NCBI RefSeq assembly: GCF_001429785.1
Contig: NZ_LMJF01000001.1
Span: 240,599 to 304,598, forward strand
DNA from: Lysobacter sp. Root916
GTDB lineage: Bacteria > Pseudomonadota > Gammaproteobacteria > Xanthomonadales > Xanthomonadaceae
DNA length: 64,000 nucleotides
Direction of reading: 5' to 3'
A program made the position numbers and the translations under genes. The notes beneath the pieces were generated by a model. The model ran no database searches, was not told the origin of the DNA, and saw only the letters and a list, made by a program, of their open reading frames with translations. Of this stretch, positions 37,149 to 47,933 are shown one piece after another; the stretch's first letter is position 1; each line of letters starts with the position of its first letter.

Positions 37149-38654
37149 TTACTGGTGCGCGCGCCGCGGCGCTTCCTGCTGCTGCGTGCGCTGTGGATCT
37201 TCCAGGGCCGGCGCGGGCGCCGCCGGCTGGTTGCGATTGATCGTGTCCAGGCGGTTGAGGCTGGCCTCCGGCGTGGCATGGGTGGCGACGTCCGCCGACA
37301 CCGCCACGCGCGCGGCCGCCGGATCGCCGGGCCGGCCCTGGACCATGAACAAAGTCTCGCCGGCGGCGCGCGTGGCGGTGGCGTTGTTGGTGGCGATGGC
37401 GCTGATGTCGGACAGATGGGCCTGCTTGGCCTCGGCCAGCAAATGCAGATTCACGCCTTCGTTGTTGCGGTCGTAGGGCGGGCCCAGCGCGCGCACGTGC
37501 CCGTCGATCTGGGTGTACAGGCGGTGGTCGGCGTGGCCGGGATCGCGCGGATCGGACGCGGCGCGGCCCTGGCCGTTCGGGGCTTGCTCGGCGGGCGCCT
37601 GCGCGCGCTCCTGCTGCTGGCCTGGCGCGACCGAGGTCAGCACGTACTGCCAGCGGGTCTGGTCCGGATTGGCGCGCACCGTGTCGATGAAGGCGGTGTG
37701 CTCGCCGCCGCCGATGGTCTGGCAACCGGCGGAGTCGGTGTTGGTGTTGCTGCCGCGATGGATCTTGAACGAGTTGTTGAGATCCTGGACGCCGTTCACG
37801 TCGCGCGAGTCGAACCAGCCGTCGGCGTTGGTGTCGCGTTCGACCATGTTGGCGCCGTTGCGCACCGCCTCGTCGGAGGGGCGCAGCGAGAACTCGCGGC
37901 CGCTGCGGGTGTGGCCGTTGCTGGCATGCTCGGTGCGCACCATCTCGACCGTGCCTTCGGCCAGACGGCCGATGTCGCGCACGCGGTCGCCGTTGACGTC
38001 GTCGCCCTCGATCTTGCGCGTGCGTACATCCTCGTAGCCGGGCGAGGCCGCCAGCCGCGGCGCCTGGCGCTGGGTATCGGCGTAGATGCGGTTGCCGTCG
38101 CTGCCGGCGTGGTGGTCGTACTGCGCGGTGGGTTCGGTGGTGGCGTGGTTGAATTCGCGCGCGTGGCGGCCGCCGTCGGCGTCTTTCCAGACCACGACGA
38201 GACGGTCGTTGAATTCGCCGCGTCCGTTATTGTCGAGGGTGGAGTTTTCGTTGCGCATGCCCAGGATCACGCGGTCCTGCGTGCCCAGGGCGTCGCGCGC
38301 GGCCTGGGTGCCGCGCGCGCCGATCACGCTGGCGTAGACGTCGTACTGCTGCGCCTGCGACAGGTTCTGGGTTTCGGCGTCGGTCGGGAAGCGCGGCGCC
38401 GCGGTCGCGCCGCGCAGGCGGTCCAGGGTCGGATTGAGCGCGGTCGCGTCCTCGGCTGAGAGCGCGTTCGGCGCACGCAACGCGGTCAGGTGCTCCTGGC
38501 CGCGCACGGCGACGTAACGGTCCAATGCCTCCTGCACCACCGCGTCCTGGTTCAGACGCAGCGCGTCCAGACGGGCGGCGGCTTCGCGGTTCTGACCGCG
38601 GTTGAGCATGCCGACAACTTCGTCGGCCGAGGCGTTGATATCGAGTTCGGGCAT
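37149..38654 (-). CDS. XVIPCD-tailed type IV secretion effector (X-Tfe), copy 1
   Basis: The 501-aa protein has no signal peptide. Its C-terminal region (about 365-475) matches XVIPCD, the tail recognised by the VirD4 coupling protein: HADHRLYTQIDGHVRALG, then MVQGRPGDPAAARVAV and SLNRLDTIN, and ends in a Gln-rich tail. The middle part contains IHRGSNTNTDSAGCQTIGGG (H299, C311), resembling the H...SxGC site of YkuD/DUF2778-type peptidoglycan-acting enzymes, plus an EF-hand-like loop DTNADGWFDSRD (274-285). It probably attacks the cell wall of rival bacteria (inference). The N-terminal ~50 residues are conserved with copy 2. No secretion apparatus genes are in the window. Confidence 0.82.
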   Translation of the reverse strand: MPELDINASADEVVGMLNRGQNREAAARLDALRLNQDAVVQEALDRYVAVRGQEHLTALRAPNALSAEDATALNPTLDRLRGATAAPRFPTDAETQNLSQAQQYDVYASVIGARGTQAARDALGTQDRVILGMRNENSTLDNNGRGEFNDRLVVVWKDADGGRHAREFNHATTEPTAQYDHHAGSDGNRIYADTQRQAPRLAASPGYEDVRTRKIEGDDVNGDRVRDIGRLAEGTVEMVRTEHASNGHTRSGREFSLRPSDEAVRNGANMVERDTNADGWFDSRDVNGVQDLNNSFKIHRGSNTNTDSAGCQTIGGGEHTAFIDTVRANPDQTRWQYVLTSVAPGQQQERAQAPAEQAPNGQGRAASDPRDPGHADHRLYTQIDGHVRALGPPYDRNNEGVNLHLLAEAKQAHLSDISAIATNNATATRAAGETLFMVQGRPGDPAAARVAVSADVATHATPEASLNRLDTINRNQPAAPAPALEDPQRTQQQEAPRRAHQ

Positions 38655-38712
38655 GGGGAATTCCTTTTCCGATTGAGCGGGCGTAGCAGGTCGTGACGGG
38701 TTCGCGTGAAGA

Positions 38713-38744
38713 CGCCCCGTGCCGTTCGGGGGCATTTCGGGGCG
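38713..38744. terminator. Hairpin between the two X-Tfe genes
   Basis: CGCCCCG + TGCC pairs with GGCA (ttt bulge) CGGGGCG. It lies between the end of effector copy 2 and the start of copy 1, so it could end the copy 2 transcript or sit in the leader of copy 1. There is no strong T-run. Confidence 0.45.
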
Positions 38745-38869
38745 AGGTTAGCACTGGTGCGTGTCGCGAGGCAGTGCGGGCGTGGCCCGCCTGCTCGCGT
38801 CGATCGCCTACCCAAGTACGTCGCGCCGGCCAGGCCGGATGCAGGGGGCCAGACCCGGCGCCGCCGGCG

Positions 38870-40378
38870 TCAGCCCATACGCCGCGGCGAGGCGTCCTGG
38901 CTGTGCGCCTGCTCCAGCCCGGGGGGCTGCGGCGCGGCCCGATTGAGTTCGTCCAGACGCGCCAGGCTGGCCTGCACGGGCGTATTGGCCGCGGCCTCGA
39001 CCGAGATCGCCACGCGCTGCGCGCCCGGGTCGCCGGGGCGGCCCTGGAGCAGGAACAGGGTCTGGTCGGCAGGCACCTCGCCGTTGGCCCGGTTGGGTAC
39101 CAGGCTGTCGGCCTGGGTGATGTGGTGGGTCTTGGCCGCGGCGAGCACGCTCAATCCGATCGCCTCGGCGTTGCGCGCGTAGTCGCCGCCGAGCGCGCGC
39201 AGATGGCCGTCGATCTGGCCGTGCAGGCGATGGTCGGCATGGCGCGGGTCGGACGGGTGCAGCGACGGCGCATCGTCGTGCGCGTCGGCGCGTCGCCCGC
39301 CCTGGGGCTGCGCGCGTTGCGGCGGTGGCGGTGGCGGCGCCACCGAGGTCAGCACGTACTGCCAGCGGGTCTGGCGCGGGTTGCCGCCAGCGGCGGTGAT
39401 GAAGGCGTCGTACTCGCCGCCGCCGATGGTCTGGCAGCCGGCCGAATCGGTATTGGCGCTGCCGCCGCGGTGGATCTTGAAGGTGTCGTTCAAGTCCTGC
39501 CGGCCGTTGACGTCGCGGGCGTTGAACCAGCCGTCGGCATTGGTGTCGCGCTGCACCCGGTTCTGTCCGGCGGCGACCGCGGCGGCGGTCGGGCGTAGGG
39601 CGAATTCCTCGCCCGGGTTGGCGCCGTAGGTCGGATGGGTGTCGGCCTTCATCTCGGTGGTGCCTTCGGCCAGCCGGCCGAGGTCGCGCACGCGGTCGTT
39701 GTTGACGTCCTCGCCTTCGATCTTGCGGCGGTCGACGTTCTCGTAGCCGGGCGAGCGCGCCAGGCGCGGCGCCACCTGGCCGCCGCTTTCGGCGATCAGG
39801 CGCGTGCCGTCGCTGCCGGCGTGGTGGTCGTATTGCGCGCTGGGTTCGGTGTTGGAGTGGTTGAACTCGCGCGCGTGGCGGCCGCCCTTGGCGTCCTTCC
39901 ACACCACCACGATGCGGTCGTCGTATTCGCCGGCGCCGCGGTTGGCGGTGCTGCGGGTGTCGTTGCGCATGCCCAGGATCACGCGGTCCTGCGTGCCCAG
40001 CGCGTCGCGCGCGGCCTGATCGCCGCGCACGCCGATCACGCTGGCGTAGACGTCGTACTGCTGCGCCTGCGACAGGCGCGCGGTCTCGCGATCTTCGGGG
40101 AAGCGCGGCGCGGTGTGGCCGGCCGCCAGCAAACGCCCCAGATCCTCGCGCGGTGGCGTGACCGCGCTCATGCCCGGCATCGGCAGCAGGGTCATGCCGT
40201 AGAGGGCGGTGATCGGACCGGCCGCGCGGGTGGCGACGTAGCGGTCCAGGGCTTCCTGCACCACCGGCGGCTGATCGCGGCGCAGGGCGTCGAGACGGGC
40301 GACGGCGTCCACCCCGCGACCCTGATTGAACAAAATGGCGACCTGCTCGGCCGAGGCGTTGATATCGAACTCGGGCAT
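38870..40378 (-). CDS. XVIPCD-tailed type IV secretion effector (X-Tfe), copy 2
   Basis: The 502-aa paralog of copy 1 shares the N-terminal region (MPEFDINASAEQV, VVQEALDRYVA), the middle domain with IHRGGSANTDSAGCQTIGGG (H303, C315) and the EF-hand-like loop DTNADGWFNARD (278-289). The XVIPCD tail (about 376-475) has HADHRLHGQIDGHLRALG, LLQGRPGDPGAQRVAI and SLARLDELN. A proline run (8 Pro, near 348-353) links core and tail. ATG 40378 has AAGGAG-like bases upstream. No separate lipoprotein follows it; the next gene is effector copy 1. Confidence 0.82.
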   Translation of the reverse strand: MPEFDINASAEQVAILFNQGRGVDAVARLDALRRDQPPVVQEALDRYVATRAAGPITALYGMTLLPMPGMSAVTPPREDLGRLLAAGHTAPRFPEDRETARLSQAQQYDVYASVIGVRGDQAARDALGTQDRVILGMRNDTRSTANRGAGEYDDRIVVVWKDAKGGRHAREFNHSNTEPSAQYDHHAGSDGTRLIAESGGQVAPRLARSPGYENVDRRKIEGEDVNNDRVRDLGRLAEGTTEMKADTHPTYGANPGEEFALRPTAAAVAAGQNRVQRDTNADGWFNARDVNGRQDLNDTFKIHRGGSANTDSAGCQTIGGGEYDAFITAAGGNPRQTRWQYVLTSVAPPPPPPQRAQPQGGRRADAHDDAPSLHPSDPRHADHRLHGQIDGHLRALGGDYARNAEAIGLSVLAAAKTHHITQADSLVPNRANGEVPADQTLFLLQGRPGDPGAQRVAISVEAAANTPVQASLARLDELNRAAPQPPGLEQAHSQDASPRRMG

Positions 40379-40514
40379 GGCGGAACTCCTTGTCCTACGG
40401 CCGCGCCGCCAGCGGCGCGCCCCCTGTGGCGCCGGGGCCTTCCCGGGGCCTTGGCGGCAGCCTAGCACCGCGGTGGGGCGTGCGCAGCGCGGCCCGGGCC
40501 CTGCCGCAGTCCGA

Positions 40515-41531
40515 TCAGCCCGGCTCGCCCTTCTTGCGGCGCTTGGCGCTGTACATGGATTGGTCGGCCTTGTGCAGCAGCTCGCCCAGGTCCTCGCCGT
40601 CGTCGGGATAGATCGCGCAGCCGATGCTGGCCTGCAGCGCGATGCTGCGGTCGTCGAATGCGAACGGCGGGTCCAGCGATTCGGCCAGGCGCTGGGCCTG
40701 GGCGAAGGCGCCGTCGCGGTGCTCGATGCCAGGCAGGATCACCCCGAATTCGTCGCCGCCGACGCGGGCCACGGTGTCGCCGCTACGCGCGCTGCGGCGC
40801 ACCCGCGCGGCGAACTCCACCAACGCGGCATCGCCGGCGCGATGGCCCATGCGGTCGTTGACCGGTTTGAGTCCGTCCATGTCGAGGTTGAGGATGCCGA
40901 TGCGGCGCCGATCGCGCTGCGCCTGCGCCAGGCAGTGACGCAGGCGGTCGTAGAACAGGGCGCGGTTGGGCAGGCCGGTGAGCTGGTCGTGGGTGGCCTG
41001 GTGGAACAGCTCGTCGGTTTCGTAGCGGGCAGCGTGGTACATGGCCGCGCCGATCAGGCCCGACATCAGATCGAGCATGCGCAGGTCGTCGCTGTCGAAC
41101 GCGGACGGCGCGGCGCCCATCACCTTGAGCACGCCCACCACGGTCTGGTGATGTTTGAGCGGCACCACGATCATCGAGCGCAGGCCGACGCTGCGGCAGG
41201 CCTCGCGGTCCACGCGCGGGTCGGTCTCCGAATCCTCGCAGTTCAAGGGCGCGCCGACCGCGACGCAGGCGCCGGACAAGCTGGCCGCGCGCCGCAGGCG
41301 CAGGCCCAGGCTGGGCTCGGCGATGCCGGAGGCGGCGCGATACACCATGTCCTCGCCTTCGGCCAGTTCGACCACCGCGCCGACCGCGCCGGTCAGGATC
41401 TGCGCCCGTCGCGCGACCAGGTCCATCACCCCGCCCAGGTCCAGGCCCAGGCGCGCGATCTCGGTCTGGGTTTCGATGACTTGCAGCAGGCGCGCGGCGT
41501 CGTCGGCCGCGGGCGTTTCGACCGCGCTCAT
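40515..41531 (-). CDS. GAF-GGDEF diguanylate cyclase
   Basis: The 338-aa cytoplasmic protein has an N-terminal GAF domain (about 20-160) and a C-terminal GGDEF domain with the intact catalytic motif VGGDEFGV and an inhibitory I-site RSGD five residues before it, so it should make cyclic di-GMP under product feedback. NLDMDGLKPVNDRMGH is the substrate-binding segment. ATG 41531 (MSAVETPA), preceded by GGAG, is chosen over a longer frame. The signal bound by the GAF domain is unknown. Confidence 0.93.
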   Translation of the reverse strand: MSAVETPAADDAARLLQVIETQTEIARLGLDLGGVMDLVARRAQILTGAVGAVVELAEGEDMVYRAASGIAEPSLGLRLRRAASLSGACVAVGAPLNCEDSETDPRVDREACRSVGLRSMIVVPLKHHQTVVGVLKVMGAAPSAFDSDDLRMLDLMSGLIGAAMYHAARYETDELFHQATHDQLTGLPNRALFYDRLRHCLAQAQRDRRRIGILNLDMDGLKPVNDRMGHRAGDAALVEFAARVRRSARSGDTVARVGGDEFGVILPGIEHRDGAFAQAQRLAESLDPPFAFDDRSIALQASIGCAIYPDDGEDLGELLHKADQSMYSAKRRKKGEPG

Positions 41532-41758
41532 GGGCGGCTCCGGCGGAGAACCGGTATCAACATAACGCGTGCCGATGACAGCCGGGTAGGCGGAACGGAT
41601 CGCATCGCGGCGAGCGCACACAAGGTGCGCATTTGTTGTGCATTTTTCATGAGGGGCGAACCGGTATGGCCTAAGCGGCCGGGCCCTGTCGCGAAACCCA
41701 GCCGATACATTCAGCCGCGACTCCGTTCGCCATGGTCGCGCGGCGCGGTCGCCGCGTC

Positions 41759-41782
41759 GCGACCGGCCCGCGGGCCGGTCGC
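41759..41782 (-). terminator. Palindrome after gcvP
   Basis: GCGACCGGCCCG is followed directly by its reverse complement CGGGCCGGTCGC, 11 bp beyond the gcvP stop codon. The stem is very stable, but no T-run follows on the minus strand. Confidence 0.5.
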
Positions 41783-41792
41783 GCTTTACAGC

Positions 41793-44708
<2,916 letters not shown>

Positions 44709-44811
44709 GGCAGGGGCGTCCGAAGGCTTAGGAAGGGGCGTTGCGGCCCGCCGGCCTCACGGCCAACGAGCGCTCGCGGGCTCGCGGCAATGCCGCTCGA
44801 AAGCCCCGCTC

Positions 44812-44953
44812 GCCCCTCTGTCCTTTTGCCTGAGAGTTTGGAAGCGCGCTGCGCAACAGGCAGCGGGGGGAGGGTCGCTCCTGTACGGCTCGCTTCGTGC
44901 CCCTTCGGCGCCGGTTCCGTCCGATGATCCGGACGGTCGGTCTCTCCAGAGTT
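44812..44953 (-). promoter_or_regulatory. Glycine riboswitch upstream of gcvP
   Basis: Read on the minus strand the leader contains CTCTGGAGAGACCG, then GCGCCGAAGGGGCACGAAGC, then CTCTCAGGCAAAAGGACAGA and GGGGC. These are the conserved elements of a glycine aptamer, in the right order. Only one complete aptamer is seen, followed by ~100 nt to the gcvP start. Known glycine riboswitches turn on gcv genes when glycine is abundant. Confidence 0.93.
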
Positions 44954-45253
44954 TTGTACACGCGGCGGTATAGGGCCTGAGCGATTACGGGCGTTGCGCC
45001 TTCGGCAGCGGTCGACGCCCTTGCGGGGCCGGCCGGCTTCTCCCACCGCGTGTTTCAAGCTCGGGATTATAGCCCGATGCCGGCGCCGGGTCAGGAGGCG
45101 GCCGGTTCAGTTTGCGGCGATCCGCCGTACCATGGCGGCTTCGTCGTTCGCGGGCCGTCGATCGTCTATGCAGGCATGCCAGGGGGTAGGGATCCGGGGG
45201 GCCGCGACACGTCCACGCGCCTGCCGCGCGACGGCGCGCCGGAGCCGGACGCC

Positions 45254-46102
45254 ATGAGCGACGGTTCGGGCGGCCCCGGTTCGCCGCGGGCCAAGCGCAG
45301 GCGCCGTCGCGGCGGCCAGGGCGACGGCCAGGCCGCGCCCGCGATCGAGGCCTCGCCCCAGGCGGACCGGCGGCCGCGGTCAGCCGAAGCCGCGCTGGCG
45401 AGCGAGGCCTGGGCGGTACGCGCCTGGCGCCGCATGCTGCGCGAGCCCAGCCTGGGCTTGAGCACCGGCTATGTGCTGGTGTCGATGATCGGGCTGTGGG
45501 CGAACTACTGGTTCTACCGCCAGTTCGGTCTGCCGATCCTGGAATACATGCAGGCCAGCGACTACCTGGTCGCCGGCCTGCGCGATCCGGGCTACGCGCT
45601 GGTGCTGGCGCTGTCGGTGACGATCTCGTGGCTGGTCAGCTGGCCGGAGATGTACCGCAAGCAGCACCCGCGCCGGGTGCGCGAACTGCAACGGCGGTGG
45701 TGGGGGCGCTTCGTGTTTCCGCAGTCGGACTGGTTCCGCTGGACCCTGCTGAGATTGAAGCCGGAGACCGGCATCGCGATCGTGGTGTTCATGGGCATGG
45801 CCTTGAGCACTTGTTCCTACGTGATCGCCAAGGCCAATCGGATCCGCGACGAAGGCGCCGGCCACGCCGTGCGCGTGACCCTGGCCGGCGCGGCCGCGCC
45901 GTTGCCGGGGCAGGCGCGCCTGCTCGGCGCCAGCAGCGCCTACGTGTTCCTGTGGTGGCCCGACGCGCGCCGCGCCGAAGCGGTGCCGATCGAAGGCGTG
46001 GGTCGCCTGCAGGCGCTGCCGCGGTCGCGCAAGCGCGATGCCGCGCCCGCGAAGGCGCCGCAGCCCGCAACCGCGCCTGCCGCAACCGCGCCTGCGTCTT
46101 GA
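45254..46102 (+). CDS. Membrane protein of unknown family
   Basis: The 282-aa product has an Arg/Gly-rich start (AKRRRRRGGQGDGQ), three to four hydrophobic segments (about 80-100, 125-145 and 185-205) and an Ala/Pro/Lys tail (APAKAPQPATAPAATAPAS). WYRQFGLPILEYMQASDYLV-like features near residue 100 recur in uncharacterised membrane proteins. The frame is open to 45050; ATG 45254 (MSDGSGGPG) is chosen because the longer N-terminus has composition unlike a protein. Function unknown. Confidence 0.6.
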   Translation: MSDGSGGPGSPRAKRRRRRGGQGDGQAAPAIEASPQADRRPRSAEAALASEAWAVRAWRRMLREPSLGLSTGYVLVSMIGLWANYWFYRQFGLPILEYMQASDYLVAGLRDPGYALVLALSVTISWLVSWPEMYRKQHPRRVRELQRRWWGRFVFPQSDWFRWTLLRLKPETGIAIVVFMGMALSTCSYVIAKANRIRDEGAGHAVRVTLAGAAAPLPGQARLLGASSAYVFLWWPDARRAEAVPIEGVGRLQALPRSRKRDAAPAKAPQPATAPAATAPAS

Positions 46103-46217
46103 ACGCGAAGGCGCGATCGCGACGGCCAAACGACCGATCCGGACAGTCGCGCGCGACGCCGACGCGACGACGCGGTTGTATGCTGTCGCGATCATCACGA
46201 GGCCGCGGATCCATCGC

Positions 46218-46655
46218 ATGAGCGCACCCCCGTTCCAGTTGCTGCAACTCGATCACGTGGTGTTGCGGGTGCGCGATCCCGAGGCCATGGTCGCGTTCTA
46301 CTGCGAGGTGCTGGGCTGTTCGCTGGAGCGCCGCCAGGACGAAATCGGCCTGATCCAATTGCGCGCCGGCCAGTCGCTGATCGACCTGGTCGGCATCGAC
46401 GGCAAGCTCGGCCGCATGGGTGGCGCCGCGCCGGGCGTGGAGGGCCGCAACATGGATCATCTGTGCCTGCGCGCCGATCCTTTCGATCGCCAGGCCATCG
46501 TCGCCCACTTGAACGCGCACGCGGTGCGCATCGGCGACTTCGGTTCGCGCTACGGCGCCGAAGGCGAGGGCCCGTCGCAGTATCTGTTCGATCCGGAGGG
46601 CAACCTGGTCGAACTCAAGGGCCCGCCGGACGCCGGCGCGGTGGCCGCGCCCTGA
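46218..46655 (+). CDS. VOC-family protein
   Basis: The 145-aa VOC domain protein has QLDHVVLRVRDPEAMVAFYC at the N-terminus, MDHLCLRADPFDRQAIVAHL in the middle and YLFDPEGNLVELKG at the C-terminus, with the usual His and Glu metal ligands (H13 in LDHV, H in MDH, E in VELK). Its stop overlaps the start of the exporter gene (TGATG), so the two are translationally coupled. This suggests a role in modifying or sequestering a compound handled by the exporter. Confidence 0.88.
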   Translation: MSAPPFQLLQLDHVVLRVRDPEAMVAFYCEVLGCSLERRQDEIGLIQLRAGQSLIDLVGIDGKLGRMGGAAPGVEGRNMDHLCLRADPFDRQAIVAHLNAHAVRIGDFGSRYGAEGEGPSQYLFDPEGNLVELKGPPDAGAVAAP

Positions 46656-47917
46656 TGTCCGAACCTGCGACATCGCGAGCGGGCGCCAAACCCGCGCGTT
46701 ACCTCGCTCCGCTGTTGGCCGGCCTGGCGATGTTCGGGCCGTTCTCGATCGACACCATCTTCCCGGCGTTTCCGGCGATGGGCGCCGAGCTGGGCGCCGA
46801 CAAGCTGGCGATGCAGCAGACCATCAGCGTCTACCTGATCGCCTACGCGCTGATGAGCATCGTGCACGGCCCGCTGTCCGACGCGATCGGACGCCGGCGC
46901 GTGATCATCGGCGGGCTGTTCGTGTTCACCCTGGCGTCGGTGGGCTGCGCGCTGTCGCGCGACCTCAGCACCTTGCTGATCTTCCGCGCGATCCAGGGCC
47001 TGTCGGCCGGCGTCGGCCTGATCGTCGGCCGCGCGGTGATCCGCGACGTGCTGCAGGGCGACGACGCCCAGCGCCTGATGAGCCACGTCTCGATGATCTT
47101 CGGCATCGCCCCGGCGATCGCGCCCATCATCGGCGGCTGGATCCTGGGCTGGAGCCATTGGCCGGCGATCTTCTGGTTCCTGGTCGCGTTCTCGGTGCTG
47201 TTGCTGATCGCGACCCTGCGCGTGCTGCCGGAAACCCACCCGCCGGCCTCGCGCCTGCCGCTGGTGCCGCGCCGGCTGCTGCGCGACTACGTGGCGATCT
47301 TCATCAACCCGCGCTTCCAGCGCCTGACCGCGGCCAGCGCCTTCAACTTCGGCGCGCTGTTCCTGTACATCTCCTCGGCGCCGTCGTTCGTGCTGGACCT
47401 GCTGCAGCTCAACGAGCGCTCGTTCGCCTGGTTCTTCGTGCCGATGATCGGCGGCATGGTGATCGGCGCCTTCGTGTCGGGGCGCACCGCCGGCAAGGTC
47501 GGCGGCCAGCGCATGGTGCGGATCGGCTTCGCCTGCACCATCCTGGCGATGGCGTTGAACGTCGCCTACAACCTGTTCGACGCCACCCCGCGGGTGCCGT
47601 GGGCGGTGATTCCGATCTCGCTGTGCTCGTTCGGCGTCGCCCTGGTGTTCCCGATCGTGACCCTGGCGATCCTCGACATGTACCCGCGTCAGCGCGGGTC
47701 GGCTTCCTCGCTGCAGGCCTTCACCGGCCTGGTTCTCAACGCCCTGATCGCCGGCGTGCTGTCGCCGCTGGTCAGCGGCAGCGGCACCTCGCTGGCCCTG
47801 GCCGCGCTGGCCTTCGTGGTGGTGGGCTGGGCGTTCTGGCGTTGGGAGTCGGCGCGTTCGCGGCAGCCGCCGCCGACCCAGGACGCGCCCGCGATCGAAC
47901 CGCCGGAAACGCTCTAG
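46655..47917 (+). CDS. Bcr/CflA-type MFS drug exporter
   Basis: The 420-aa protein has 12 transmembrane segments. MFGPFSIDTIFPAFPAMGAE is typical of the Bcr/CflA start, and GPLSDAIGRRRVIIGGL is the MFS loop 2-3 motif A. RAIQGLSAGVGLIVGRAVIR corresponds to TM4, and the proline/glycine-rich IFGIAPAIAPIIGGW to the antiporter motif C region. Relatives export bicyclomycin, chloramphenicol or sulfonamides with proton exchange. ATG 46655 overlaps the VOC stop. Confidence 0.93.
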   Translation: MSEPATSRAGAKPARYLAPLLAGLAMFGPFSIDTIFPAFPAMGAELGADKLAMQQTISVYLIAYALMSIVHGPLSDAIGRRRVIIGGLFVFTLASVGCALSRDLSTLLIFRAIQGLSAGVGLIVGRAVIRDVLQGDDAQRLMSHVSMIFGIAPAIAPIIGGWILGWSHWPAIFWFLVAFSVLLLIATLRVLPETHPPASRLPLVPRRLLRDYVAIFINPRFQRLTAASAFNFGALFLYISSAPSFVLDLLQLNERSFAWFFVPMIGGMVIGAFVSGRTAGKVGGQRMVRIGFACTILAMALNVAYNLFDATPRVPWAVIPISLCSFGVALVFPIVTLAILDMYPRQRGSASSLQAFTGLVLNALIAGVLSPLVSGSGTSLALAALAFVVVGWAFWRWESARSRQPPPTQDAPAIEPPETL

Positions 47918-47933
47918 CGAGGGGGCGCCAGCG

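Noticed and set aside
36036-38459. 807-codon plus-strand frame opposite the first X-Tfe and the lipoprotein
   Set aside because: Low-complexity antisense translation. The minus-strand proteins have paralogs, a lipobox and XVIPCD motifs.
44710-44811. Second glycine aptamer downstream of the first
   Set aside because: The conserved GCCGAAGGGGC core and CAGGCAAAAGG are not repeated there; only a possible partial stem can be drawn.
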